Of a stretch of DNA of 64,000 bases, positions 26,378-39,700 are shown piece after piece (the stretch's first letter is position 1; each line of letters begins with the position of its first letter). This stretch comes from Trissonchulus latispiculum (lineage: Eukaryota; Nematoda; Enoplea; Enoplida; Ironidae), in assembly GCA_030248195.1 (NCBI GenBank), contig JASAND010021090.1, positions 1-64,000 of the forward strand, given 5' to 3'. A program made the position numbers and the translations under genes. The notes under the pieces were generated by a model. The model saw nothing but the letters and a program-made list of their open reading frames with translations. It had not been told where the DNA came from and did no database searches.

Positions 26378-29300
26378 TTAGAGTTTGGCAAAGACCGGCG
26401 GTTCCGTGTCCTTGGAAATCTTGGCCGTGGCTGCCTTCACGACGTCTTCGCTCTGAAGCATGGACATGTTCCACATCGCCTAAAAACGAAAGAAAACAAA
26501 AAATAACAAATTAAACCAATGCCTTAAGATCCTTAACTTAACTTAACTTACATTGGATAAGGCTCATAAATACAATTAGAATGTAAAAACGCAATCGAAA
26601 TTAAATATAACAAATTCTATTAGTTAATTCCACTAATTCTATTAATTAATTCCAACAAATTTATTAATTTACAATTCTTTCCAAGCCTTCATCCACTGGA
26701 TGATCTCTGGCATAGTTTATGTTAAACTTGGTCCCCTGAACGGCCACTGGACTTTTGGAGGCGATTAGGCGGGCTAGGTTCAGAGCCGCTTCTAAGCATT
26801 CCTCCTGCGATGGGAGAAGTCGAGAAATAAATCCTGAAAAAAACGTAAATGCAGGCTTACAAAAACCAAAATGCTATTCTCATACGGATGCTAGCTATGC
26901 TAAAGTATGCTAAAAACATTACAATATAATTAACTTTCTTTCAGAAGATCTGTAACCTTCTCAATTTAAACGATTTGGATGTGCACAAATTTTTTAGCAT
27001 TTGAGTCAATCAACTTTAGCTTGACTCTTGGTGACGTTCCAAAAATAGCAAAAGCACGAGACGAGAAATTTCATAAATTCAGAAATGAAATGATAAATGA
27101 CCCGAAGAAAAATCTCAGTGTCTCATATCTTTCTGTCTGTTTCTTTCTGAATATTCAGATTGCCAATAGTTTGCCAGTTCCGTCGGCTGAAGTAAAATTA
27201 TAAAAATAAATTTCACAAAAGTGAAGCTTTCTTTACATTTACATCCAACATATATTTATGTGTGTTATTTTCCTCGTTATAATTCTCCACAACTGCTCGA
27301 TACGATAATCTAAGCATAACTAAGGAAGTAAGGAACTTTTTTCCAAATCCCTCCACAAACAGATACCTAGCACCCTATTCTATTAAAGCAACTGTGTCAA
27401 CCAATGACCACTGAACGAACCAGCTTGGTTCGAGGGGGAGGGCTTATGGTAAAGTGCCGTAAGTAAATACTAGGTTGTTACACTAATAAATACTAGTACT
27501 AAATACTAGTAAATACTAGTTAGCATTTTGTAACCGAACACGTAAAGGAGATCTTTTGACCGGGTGAGCCGGAGACAGAGAAGAGCCTTTGTAAACCAAA
27601 TATTTTCGTTTTTGGCCAAACATTTGTCCAAACCCCGGAAGAAAACGGGGAGGTCAAAACAAACTCCTAAGCCCTGGAGCGCTCCTTAATACGGGTTTGG
27701 CAGCTAATTAGGAGTTAATTATTCAAAATTTTGCCATAACTTATGAGTGGCGAGTGGGCACCACACCATACCTGAATGGAGGTAAAATTTCACTGACCCT
27801 TGCGGAAGCAAACTTGGGTACCCCTTGTGGAAGCGATTTTTCCTAAGCGCAGTTTTGAAAGCGATTTTTCAGCGATTTTTGCCGTTTTTAACAAAAAACA
27901 GCGAGATTTTAGCAAAAACAAAGCTTTCGTATATGTTCGTAGTACCTGTTTTTAGCAAAAAAGTGATTGTAAGTGAAAAATTCCGGCGAAGCCGGAAAAC
28001 GTTTGCAAATTTTAGTCGTAAAACCTAATTTTTGGGAATGTAAAGTTAGGAGGAACTGCTCCTTTGATACTATAGCGTGCTCCTAAGACGCTCCTGAATA
28101 TTCTCCTAAACTCTTAAGTGCCGATTTAGGAGAATCTTTTGAAACGGCACCCAGAGAGTTCTTGAAGAGTGGGAGCAACTCTTCCGAAGGTGTGAGCTCG
28201 GATTAAGGAGCGGAAAAAAGGCTCACCCCTCCCTCTCCCCTATCACAATCATGCTTATCACTCAAGGTACAACTACAAAATGTAGCACACTTTAAGAGTT
28301 ATATAAATCAGAGAAAGCTTAACTAGTCTTTACATACTAATAATCGTAGTCTGAAATTATAATGTTGATGGTATGACAAATAGTCCAAAATCCAAATTGT
28401 TAATCCAAATGCTGGCACGGATTAGGTATCTGCTTTACCATATCTAACACATATCTAATTTTAACCTGGGTGTATAGCTCTGGTTTTAAATCTATGACCC
28501 TTTTTAGTAGAAGGAATTTCTAGGCAATTTCAGCTTTCTCTCTGTCTCTCTAGAAACGATTTATACAAAGGGGGCGGGGGAAGAGAAGAGACGGTAACTC
28601 TAGTCCCCGTTTCATAAAATCAGATATCCTGTTTACATTATTCAAATGAAGGAACAACCAATAGCGCTAGTCCAACATTAAAGGACCTGTCTGGAGCCGT
28701 TATTGCTTTCTCAGTAATGGTACACGTTTGTCTTGGGCTACACGTTTTATGCCAGGAATTCAAATCATTTCTTTAGCTCATAAATTACTGGAATGAGAGC
28801 CAAAAAGGATAAAGTAAACAGAAAGTACCCCCTCCAGTCATAACGGAGCAAAAACCAGTGACAGATATCCTTTAATGATGATGTAGATTTGACGGAGAGA
28901 AAGCTTCCATCCAAGCTCATTTCAATTTTTAGATTGCACCTGGTATATAGATCCATTAACTTTACCATAATGTTTACTGTTACAGCACATGACTATGCTT
29001 ATATGTAGCTATGTTATTATATGGCGTATAACTAAATAAGTCTATAAATTAACAGTCAACTAATGTTAACTTTGTTACTTAGTAACACGGACAGTATAGA
29101 CAACTAACAGACTCATGTGAAATCGTAACTGCTTATTAGTTTTGGTGCTGTTTAACGATTGCTTCAAATGTAATTACACAGAACTTAATTTTCTTGGACC
29201 TTCTTGAAGAAGATATTTTACTGCTGAGCCTACACACTAAGTACAAGTTAGTTCCCGTTCAAGTCGCTAGTAGAGTTGAGTTATATACAATCGTAAGTTA

Positions 29301-30671
29301 CATGAGCACTTTATTCTTCTGATAATGTAAAAATTAAATAACATTGCACAGAATTTAGTTGACTAAAAGAAACGAAACATTAGTGTAACAGCAAGTTTTC
29401 ATGTTTTTTTCGTAGAAGACAGAGTCTCCTTAGAGGTTCAAGGCATTTGAAAATTAATTTTGTCATCCCCTGAAAGCCAACCTGTCAAACATAAAATCTA
29501 AATTGCGTTATTTGACCAGAAAGCTTTCATCCATTTCTTCCTATGTAAAGAAAACTGAGACACTTTTCGACCATGAATTTGAGCCCTGGTCTGTTCTAAT
29601 TAAGCGAGCTTTTTAATATATGGGATTCCCCCCTACCTTAATAGAAAAGAGGGGGAGTTGAGTTCTGCCTGGTTATTTAACCTTCAACAAAGCAAAAGAA
29701 AATCTACATTTGGCTGTTCAAGAGGTTTTTAACATAGATTGAACCGCTGTTAAACGGCATTTAGGTTTATTTTTAGGAATTCTTAAAACAGTCCGCGTTT
29801 AGTGGGAGCCTTCGGATTTCTCAAATTCTTGCAAGTGAAGTAATTAACAATGAAAAATTAAGAATTTATATAAAAGCTGCGTTCAGTAGCTGTATTCTAA
29901 GATGAAATAGAGAACTATCTGTGGGGTCTTTGCTTGGCCACCGTTTCGGTTACTTTGTGTTTGAACTTTTCCACTGCGTAATTTATACATATTATATTGC
30001 AGAGCACAGACAGAAAATCTAAGCTGTAGACAGAAAATCCAAGCTGTTTATCTTTCTCTTACATAATTTAGAGTTAAGATTTTATCAAAATCCCAACAGG
30101 GCGGCAGGATATACTTAGCTCATTAAACTTATGTTAGGATCAATTCGAGGTTTATAACAGGATTAGGGTTTAGTTGTAAAAGCAGGCAAAAACATGAATC
30201 CATTTCTTTCAGTCTTTCAGCAGGCCAAGACCCAATCAAACTAGAAGTGCGTCTGGAACTTCCCTCTCCTTGTTAAGTACAAAACTTTTAAGCTCAGCAG
30301 CTGTCGTGTAAAAATTTGACCTTGATTAAAAACTGGAACCCCAAACTTTTCAAGCACATCCGCTGATAGGCTGCTTATTTGTCGGATCCTTATTTAATAT
30401 TTCATTTGAATAACCCCATTCTACAGCGTTTATGAATTTCAAATCTATCATCTATCTAACTTGACTCTCAATAGAAGTTTCAAAGACGCTGAAGTTTTTC
30501 GCCTATCTGTAGTCTTTTACAATAAAGCAGCTTAATCCTAATTAGCTTATCAATCCAAAAATACTGAATACAATTCGAGAAATGAATATATACTTATCAA
30601 ACGACATGATGTCATTTAATATACTAAAATTTTTCTTCCCTTTCTCAAGATCTGTCATAATGAATATATAA

Positions 30672-30732
<61 letters not shown>

Positions 30733-33700
30733 TTACGTGGCGTTATAACTGGTATATAATACGCAAGCATATTTTATAAGTGTATACGCGATCACAAAAT
30801 ATGCAGTTTAGGATTTCCATTTTACAGTATTTTTAATTTTAGCATGGCGGGAACTGAAGTGTCACTGCTACTCATGCCTAGAATCGTTACGGGCGGTCAA
30901 AATGGTCGAGAAAGTATGGATGGAAGTAATAAGTGTGAACTTAATCTTAGACCGTTACTTCATATGCTACAAATGACCGGATTCTATCCAAAACCAACCG
31001 GTATGTTCACACACAAGCACATGCTCAAATTCCAGGTGGCTCAAACGCTCAACGCTCAAATTCAAGGAGAGTCTCGCTCTATCCCTGAAATTTTAACAAT
31101 TTAAAAGGGTTCAGGCCAAACTGAGTAAAATTCCTGTTTTTACAAATTTTTGTGAAACACAGTCAAACGATTATTTAACGCATTTCAGCGATTTTAATCG
31201 CATAACTTTACCAAAAAAGGTATAATTTTGATAACAATAGCTTAGGCGACTGGGCTCTTCTCCACCTGGCCGAAAAGAACTTCCCGGTTGGGGGTTTTTT
31301 GCCCACTATTCCGCCACGTTATCCAACGGAAATACGCTAATTGTTTACTAATAGCAAGAGTATATTAATAGTATCTAATACCTCATGTGTTTCAGAATGA
31401 AGGGACTCGATAAGGATTCAGTTTTGCTATATACTGATACAGCTAACCGGATGGGGTACTGTTCTATGCCTCCCTGACTCAGGGGTGGTTTGGCTTCATC
31501 CAGTAACCAAAAGTGTCATGTCATGCCGATTAAACTCGTGTATTAATCGTCCACAAAGTGTAATTATACAGTATTTTAAGTCCTACTCTATTTTAGGACC
31601 ACGTAAATCCAGCTGTAAAGTGTGTCTTCTGTGCGGCATCAGCTTCGTAGCCATTGTGGTGAATGGGGGCTGTTTCTGTTTCACTGTTCACGTAGCGGAT
31701 CAGATGAGACGCTACTGGGGTCTCCTTTCCTTTGATGGGATGTCCAGCATAACTACGTCCATAAAACCGTTACACGGATTTCTGAATCTGGCCTGTTTTG
31801 TGATCACAATAAATCAGCACGTGACCCTGGTCAACCTGATGGAGCGTCACGACATGTTCTGTAGACGAGTCTTCAATGAAAGGTTAAAATACACTTTTTT
31901 AGTTTTGTTCAAATTATAATTGCCATGAATATTATCTAAAAACACAAAACTTAAAATACGAAAACAGATAAAAACTAACAAAATATGAAAACAATAGCAA
32001 AGTTTAGTAGACTGGTGCTGGAGGTACATTTGGAGGGATGAGTTGACGAGGTATCCTAGAAGCTGAAGTGAGGCCGTTGCGTGTAGCCTTTTTAAGTATC
32101 GAAGCCATAACGTACGACGCTACAAGCATTACAAATCAGTAAAATTATACTAAAATCACCATCACAAAAACTATTTTAAAAACCAAATTAATTAATCACA
32201 CAGCTCAAATTTAGTATTAAGTTCGTTATTGAATTTTTAACCATTTATACTTTAGACTATAATATGTAATTACATTTTTAGTGTATCACTATCTCGTCCG
32301 AACATGGTGATTTTCATCTTTACAGGATTGGCTTTTTATGTCACTTTTATGCTTCGAGTGGTGGAGTATGTGGTGATGAAGGAAGGACCCGGTTACCATA
32401 TTATGACAGACTTATCCCTTCTGATAGTTCCTATGATGGCTATTTGGCAATGGTTACCCCTACTGTACTTCCTCACCCTGAATCGTACAATACTGTTCTG
32501 GTTTAGACAACTGTATAAGCGCATGATTACCGATAAATGCCGAACCAGAACCGTTGCATTCTATCTGGACTGCTACAATAGGTTTGAATATTTCTGTGTG
32601 TTCATTTCGCACACCCTGCTATATATACTACCTATATTCGAACATCAGAAATGTAAATCCTTCTGGCAGTTCATGAAAGTAAAATTAAATTGAATTAAAA
32701 GAACACTTATCAGTAAAGAAAAACCGAATCAACGAAAATAAAATGTTTCAAATGTAGAGAGAAATGCAAAAAACTAGTTTTCTGAAACGGTTTAGCACAC
32801 ATAATCTGCTGGTATATATATACTCAAAACCGTGACACACGCTAGGTGCTAACTAAGAATTTTGGCTGCATGTAATCTTTACACAATTAGCTGACTACGC
32901 AAGCGTTAAATTCTTCAACGATCTACTATTCTAGACTAAATTCGAAGATAGTCATAAACTTACATTGGTTAATACTTAATATACACACATTTTTCTATTA
33001 GATTGGCCAATGTGATGACTAAATTCGACGAAACCTTTGGTCCATTCATATTCTTCAGCCTAGCCTATTCTGTGGCCGTTCTCTGCCTTAGCATTTACTT
33101 TCTCACTCAGGCCAACATAGACACTCTCCTGCCTAATCCGGAAGATTACGAATTAAAGATTTTGACGCAATTTTTCCTAATCTGGGTCTCCATGCAAATA
33201 TTGACCGCTGTTGCATACGTACTGGCAATTCCACTTTCCTGTACTTATGCCAACGAACAGGTACTATATAACTTTTTATATATTTCATATAAATTTTTAT
33301 ATTATATATAAAATATATTATACATAAATATATTACATATTTGCATGTCCTAAGGCTTACCGAAACATTCCAAGAACTGATCGGATGTACTGCAGCAATC
33401 TTTCAAGTTAGCCTATATATTTTATATTTAAAGGGTATTTTTTGAAAACCTTAAGACGAGGGGATACTACCTTGAAATCATCTAATCATGTCCGTCCTAA
33501 CTCGCCTACCAGATACTATTTCGAAAGAGTCATTTTACTTTCGGAACAAAAATACTAAATAAGGTATGCTATTATGGTACCAGGCGGCACCCGGTAACTG
33601 GCTCAAAACATTTCCAAAACAGAGCCATGTTCGATTCGTTACGTAACTATACGTATACTTTATATAAGCTACCTTCAAAGCAGAACGCCGCACAGTCGCT

Positions 33701-36700
33701 AATGAGCAAAAATATTTAATCCAACTGTTTATACTGTTTATACCTGCTTATAGACATGTTATAAACTTATATATATATAAGATTAGCTTACAATGAACAT
33801 TGAATGAAATACATACCAATTTAGATAATTCATTTATTATATTTTAGGCGATCAAAATTGAAGAGATTGTGCTACGACTGCCTATGGGAACAGATGATGA
33901 TAAGCATGCAGTATGTTTGTATCTATAAATCTATGAAACTGTAAATATACCTATAATTCAATAAATTTACATATCACTGCTCAGCACTCTTAGACTAAAA
34001 CAGATTACAATAATAAACCTAATAAATCGATAGGATTAATAGTAAGTAATAATCAAATTATTAATTATACTACCAATTATCAGATTAGTAGCAATAATAA
34101 CTAATACATGGGTAGTATAATGTAATAAATAAATAGATAGGAAAAATTTTAAAATTTCCGACTATCCCCTAAAGACGTCATATTTACTGCCTTGCGACCG
34201 TAGATAACCTCATAATCTGTTTTAGTCATGGTGCATTATGGAAAAGGTGAAATCACTGAAGTATTGGGGCCTAACGTTTTGGGGAATGTTCCCCATTGGA
34301 CCAAGTTTACTTTTTACAGTAAGTGACAGCTGTCTCAATATGCTTTAATTTTAGCTTACGTTAACATAGTGTGGAGTTCGCAAGAAACACACCGATGGAT
34401 TTCTGCTCTATGAAATATTATAGCAATTGTATACACGTTCAATAGGGAGAAAATGAAGAAAATAGGAGATCTTTCAGATAGCTGCATTAAAATTAGAAAC
34501 TCAATTTTTGCCTATGTAAGTAGCTAAATTACACAAAAGCTTTGTATCGATTTTTATCTTTCTATATTATATACGTATCCTCTTATTTCAGTTTCTAAGT
34601 ATTATTGTAACTTATGCCATTGTGCTTTTGAATCTGAAACAATTTTATCAATCCTGCCTTCTCATCAAACAAGGCCAGCCAATCACAGGATCCGAACCGC
34701 ATGATTCATTACTCCATAACATGTCTGACACAAACTTTCTATAAACTGTATGCTACAGAAACGTTGTGATCTGTGAAATGTGCTACATAGTATGTACTGT
34801 AAATGGTGCTATCAAGTAAAATGGATACGAACTTTCAGCAAGCGCTAGCACTTCAGTCGGAGCACGCAAAAATTAAAATAATAACAATTAATACGAGCAG
34901 AGGAAGGTACAATATTGAAGGATAACAAATTAACATATAGGACAATATAAAACATAAAGTAAATGTCAAGTCCTGACTTTCTGCTTTGCGGCTGGATATA
35001 TAAACCGCATAACAATGAAGACTAAACTAAAGCTAAGCGGCATGGAACGGAACGTCTTTATGCAAACTGAACTTCCAGTTAAAATCTACTTAACATGTTA
35101 ATCATCCCTTTCCGATACCTAATATCAGCCTAAGCATTTAAAACAAAGCTTAACCTTAACCTAAGTAAGCTGTGAAGTAATACAAATAGGCTTACATACA
35201 AATAGGCTTACATACAAATATGCTAGGCTTACAAATTCGATCTTACTGATAATCAACTAAATACCTACGTACTAACTGAAACACAAAGCTCTGAATCTTT
35301 CTCACCTATTCTCAGGGCTTCAATAGCTTGAAAATCGCGGGCGGTGAATGCCAGCTCTCGAAACAAACTGTCACTGCCCAACTGTTTCACCATGCGATGA
35401 AGGGCACCGACGTCCGCCGCCAGGCCCATATCAACTTCCTACAACAAAACCGCAGAAATGAAAAATCTACTCTGGCCAGTGAACGCAATTAGATCAACAG
35501 CCATAAACTAAGCAAGAATTCATAGTTTTGAGTAGGAAGGACGACTGTCACAACGACATCTTTAGGACAGGTTCGTAAAGCGACCCAAAAAAACGAAAAA
35601 TTTTCAGTTTGTGCATCGCGTCCTGCTCCGACTGAATTGATGCTAATTCAGCCAAATTAAGAGTCACCAACAGTCCGATAGTGTTAGTGGCCGGCCGAAA
35701 GTAGTTTATCTTCTTCGGCCACTTCTGGGCAGCCGATCTTAGAAGCGAGCCGACCGGAAACGACAGAAGAAGAGAAAGGACGGGCTGCTGTGACATGAGT
35801 ACAAAGTATGCCAAAGTACAAAGTACAAGTATTATCAGTGTACAAAAGTGTAACCGCTAAAGTCAACGGGAAGTTTTCGCTAGCTGTTCGAATATTAGTT
35901 CTATCGGACAGGAAGACAGTCATCCGACTAACCAATGATGTATCACAATCGACAAGCCTACATTCCACATAAGCAGATGATTGTTACTTTTACTCCAACC
36001 AAATAAGCCATATTTTCTGTTTTCTCATGGACACGTTAAAGCATTGCAGCACTAGGTTCAGCTAAATGAATCTTCTGTCTACGACTCTACTTATGAAAAA
36101 CAGTTTTTGAGTGAATAAGAAAGATTTCGTAAATCAGCTAGTGATAGTAAACAGAAATCCGGATTTGCGTAGACAATTTCCAGCATGGCTAAGTATACTT
36201 GATATTCCAAAACTTTCTCTTAATCGCAAAAGGAATACCGCCAATTTTTTTCGACTGGGTTTTAAGCTTGCACCGTGTTTGCACTTAAACCTATGTCAGA
36301 AAACATCGTTATATCACAAAAGTCAGTCCTTATCATACATCATTTTAGAAGCTCGCATTACACAGTTTAACACACGAAAACAGCATCTAAGCTAAAACTT
36401 GTGCAGTGCACGAATTACCGTCTATATCACAGTTGTGCATTTGTGCATTTTTGTGCAAATCATTACCATTTTTGCATGGCATTCATACTGAAACGTGTAA
36501 TTGTAGAACCACTGGCATTTGTCTATTTTGCTGGTTTCGCCCTCTTCTATGAAACGTCCAATTCGGCCATATACTTCAAAGCTTGTGCTCAAGCCGGATA
36601 TGGAGCAGATATATGCGCAAACCTTAACGATTTTCCTGAACTTGAGGTAAAGAAAGGTAGTTGAGCAACTAGGAGGAAGCAGAAAATAAAAGCTTTATAC

Positions 36701-39700
36701 ACACTTCCAATGAAGTGCTATTATCTTCTACTATCCGATTATTGCTTAAACATCAGTGTTATATTATAATTGATGGTAATGTAGTTATAGCTTATATAAT
36801 TAATAATTTTAATTAATTTTAACTGTACTAAATACAAATTATAATCAGGAATTCGTTTATTTGATCAGCATCGTTTTCAGGACAAAATCCAAGCCACAAC
36901 ATCTGATTGGATGACATATTATTCGGCCTCCTTCAGCCTGTTAGCCTGTGTTACAAATATCTTTCTCAGTGCCTGGGGCGACATGGTTGGAAGAAAAATT
37001 AACATGCTCCTAGGAATTATTGGAACTTCGATTTACGCCTTTTCCTTTGTTCTAGTTTCCGCGATGCCATCACTGCCTCTTTGGATCATAATTCCTGTTG
37101 GAGTGGTGCAAAAATTTTGTTGAATAATTTGAATATATATTTAAATGTAGTTTACATATAGAAGTTAGATATATTTTTACAAGTTTATGTACACGAATTT
37201 ATAGATACGAATTGTCCAATTATAAAGCTACACAAACTGAATCGTTTAACTGGTGTGCAATTAGGCAAGCTAAACACCTTTCAGGGAACTTTCGGTCACG
37301 AGTTAAAATTGAGTTGAAAACTTTGAAGTCGTCAAACCCTGCTACAGGCGAGTTAATAATGAACGACTTAACTCTTTTAATTATAGGGATAATTATGCAC
37401 AAAAAGACGGGGCTAATTTTAACTCTTTTAACTCGCATAACTCGCTGTGAAAACGTGCCCTACAAATACATAGTATATAATATATACCTACTACAAAGAG
37501 TATATAATGATACATTATGTACACAAACTCTTGCTACCATTTTTAATTGTTGTTACTACCTAGTAAGCATAAGATAAGTATGGTATGAAGTTAATATAAT
37601 TAAGAGTACGTACATAATAAGTAAGAGTGTGACAAGCATAATACTTTAATTTATAGTGATCAAAACAGAAAACTATGTATAAATTGTTAACGATAAATGC
37701 TAAAATTCAATTTTATTTCAGGCTACCAGTTTAACGGGAGCTCACGGTCTTATACTGGGTTCCATGATAATGTACACCATTGACATAACACATAACGAAG
37801 ATGAGCTAACAATACGACTATCACTTTTAAGCGCAGTATGGTCATTTGGCTATGTAGTGGGCAGCTATCTGTCCGCATCTCTGCTACAGCATCTAAGCTT
37901 TCCTAATACCATGGTCTGTGGCCAGGCTTTGATGGCTGCCGCCATGATTTATGTTTGGATTTTTGTTAAACAAAAGCCACCTGGACACGCTGGATCAGAA
38001 CAACCAGAGATGGAAAAGCCCACTGAACCCGACACTGTTACAAAACCAGAAGATTCTATAAATAACTCGGATATCAAGAAAACGTGAGATGAATTTAAGA
38101 TACAAAAACCCAGAGCTTAATCTGAAATAGCCGTTTTCAATACACTGTTTCTTTGTCCATAATTTTATGGTGATAATGAGTGATAAGTTAATAATGTGGC
38201 GCAACCCAGTTTTATGCGTACCCTGGCCCTAAAATTTTGGCAGCCTTTTATTCAGTCCACTTTGCTCAATTTATTAAAAAAATTAATACAATAGACCACA
38301 GGACTTGGCAAACTCAGCGTTGGCTTGAGCAATTGTTTTATAGGATTTTATAGTTTTTCCTTCATGCATGCATATGCATAGACAGACATATCCATATGCA
38401 TTGACTCAAACTGGTCAACTTTTCACAGAAAACCCTATGTTTTAGATCGCCTGCCAATAAGCCAAGTCTCACTGCTGAAGTAGTGCGGACAGTTCGCCAA
38501 CTACTGCGTGATTTGATGACAACTATGGCCAAGAAACGCGGAAATCATCACCGACTGTACATGCTGATCGTTATTTTAGCTTTCTTCATTTACATAACCA
38601 TCGATCAGGGAACCAGCGGGACCACGTCCAACTTTCTTAAACGGCGACCCCTCCATTTCGGCCCCTCTGCCGTCAGTCTATACCAGTCCGTGACTAGTTT
38701 TGTACAAATGCTAGGAAGCATTTGCTCTTCTTTGCTGCTGAAACGACTTGGATGGTACGTAAAGTGTATTCTTTATGCCAATCTGGAGTACCCTCAAAAA
38801 AGCTCCGCTTAACTTGAATTCGCTCAAAATATATAAAAGGTGTCATTGACATGCGAATATAGCAAAATCCTATTGCTACTATCATCTGCTTTCGTGCTGT
38901 GAACTTAGACAATGGATGTCGGGTAGTTCGATCATCCTTGATTCAGCTCATCAATTTCAGCCCTGTATTAATACGCAAACCGCCGCAACAACGGAACAAC
39001 TTTTACGCACGATTTCAAATTTTAAACGTAGTTTCCTTGGCGAAAGCATAAAGTAGCTTAGAGTAGAGTAAAATTGACTCATAGTTAGCTTAACTCCACT
39101 TGGACTTTCCCCAATTTGAACTCTTTCATAAAAAGGACTGAGCTGTGTAAATTTAACTCGTTTAACTCAGTAACTCTTATATATCCAGTCAGCCCATAGG
39201 TCCTACGCTTCAGTACTAGCTATTAGCATTGATCTGTGCTATGCCTAGACAGAGCAGTTGACGATCAAACGTTTGATAGCTAAAACTAATACGTACATTA
39301 TATGCTAAACTATTTAATACGTATATATGCTAAATTAGAGTACTTTTATTTTCACTATTTCAAAATATATCTTTTTCTTATTTCAGGTCAGATCTGAGCA
39401 TTGCTTTGATAAGCATGCTATCAGCAGTAGCAAAAATGCTTCTACTGGGACTCAGTGGAAAACCTTTCATGGTTCTTATCAGCTCAGCGGCAGGTGGGAA
39501 AAAGTTTTTGGACCATTTCTTTGCATAATCATTACAGTTCTGTTTACAGAAAAATGCGACCGGAAAAAACAAGAAATGTTGTGTTAGGCACTGCTCATTT
39601 GGAAAACGCTAAAATTCAAAGGCTAGCAGACAATTTTGCAGTCATTTTCTGATTCATAAGACAATAAAACTGCAAAGTACTGTCACAGGGTACTATAAAT

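Noticed and set aside
37212..37577. 121-aa frame in the SLC46-like gene's intron
   Set aside because: It overlaps a decayed GAGTTAAA-family MITE and shows no homology. The transporter's exons splice around it.
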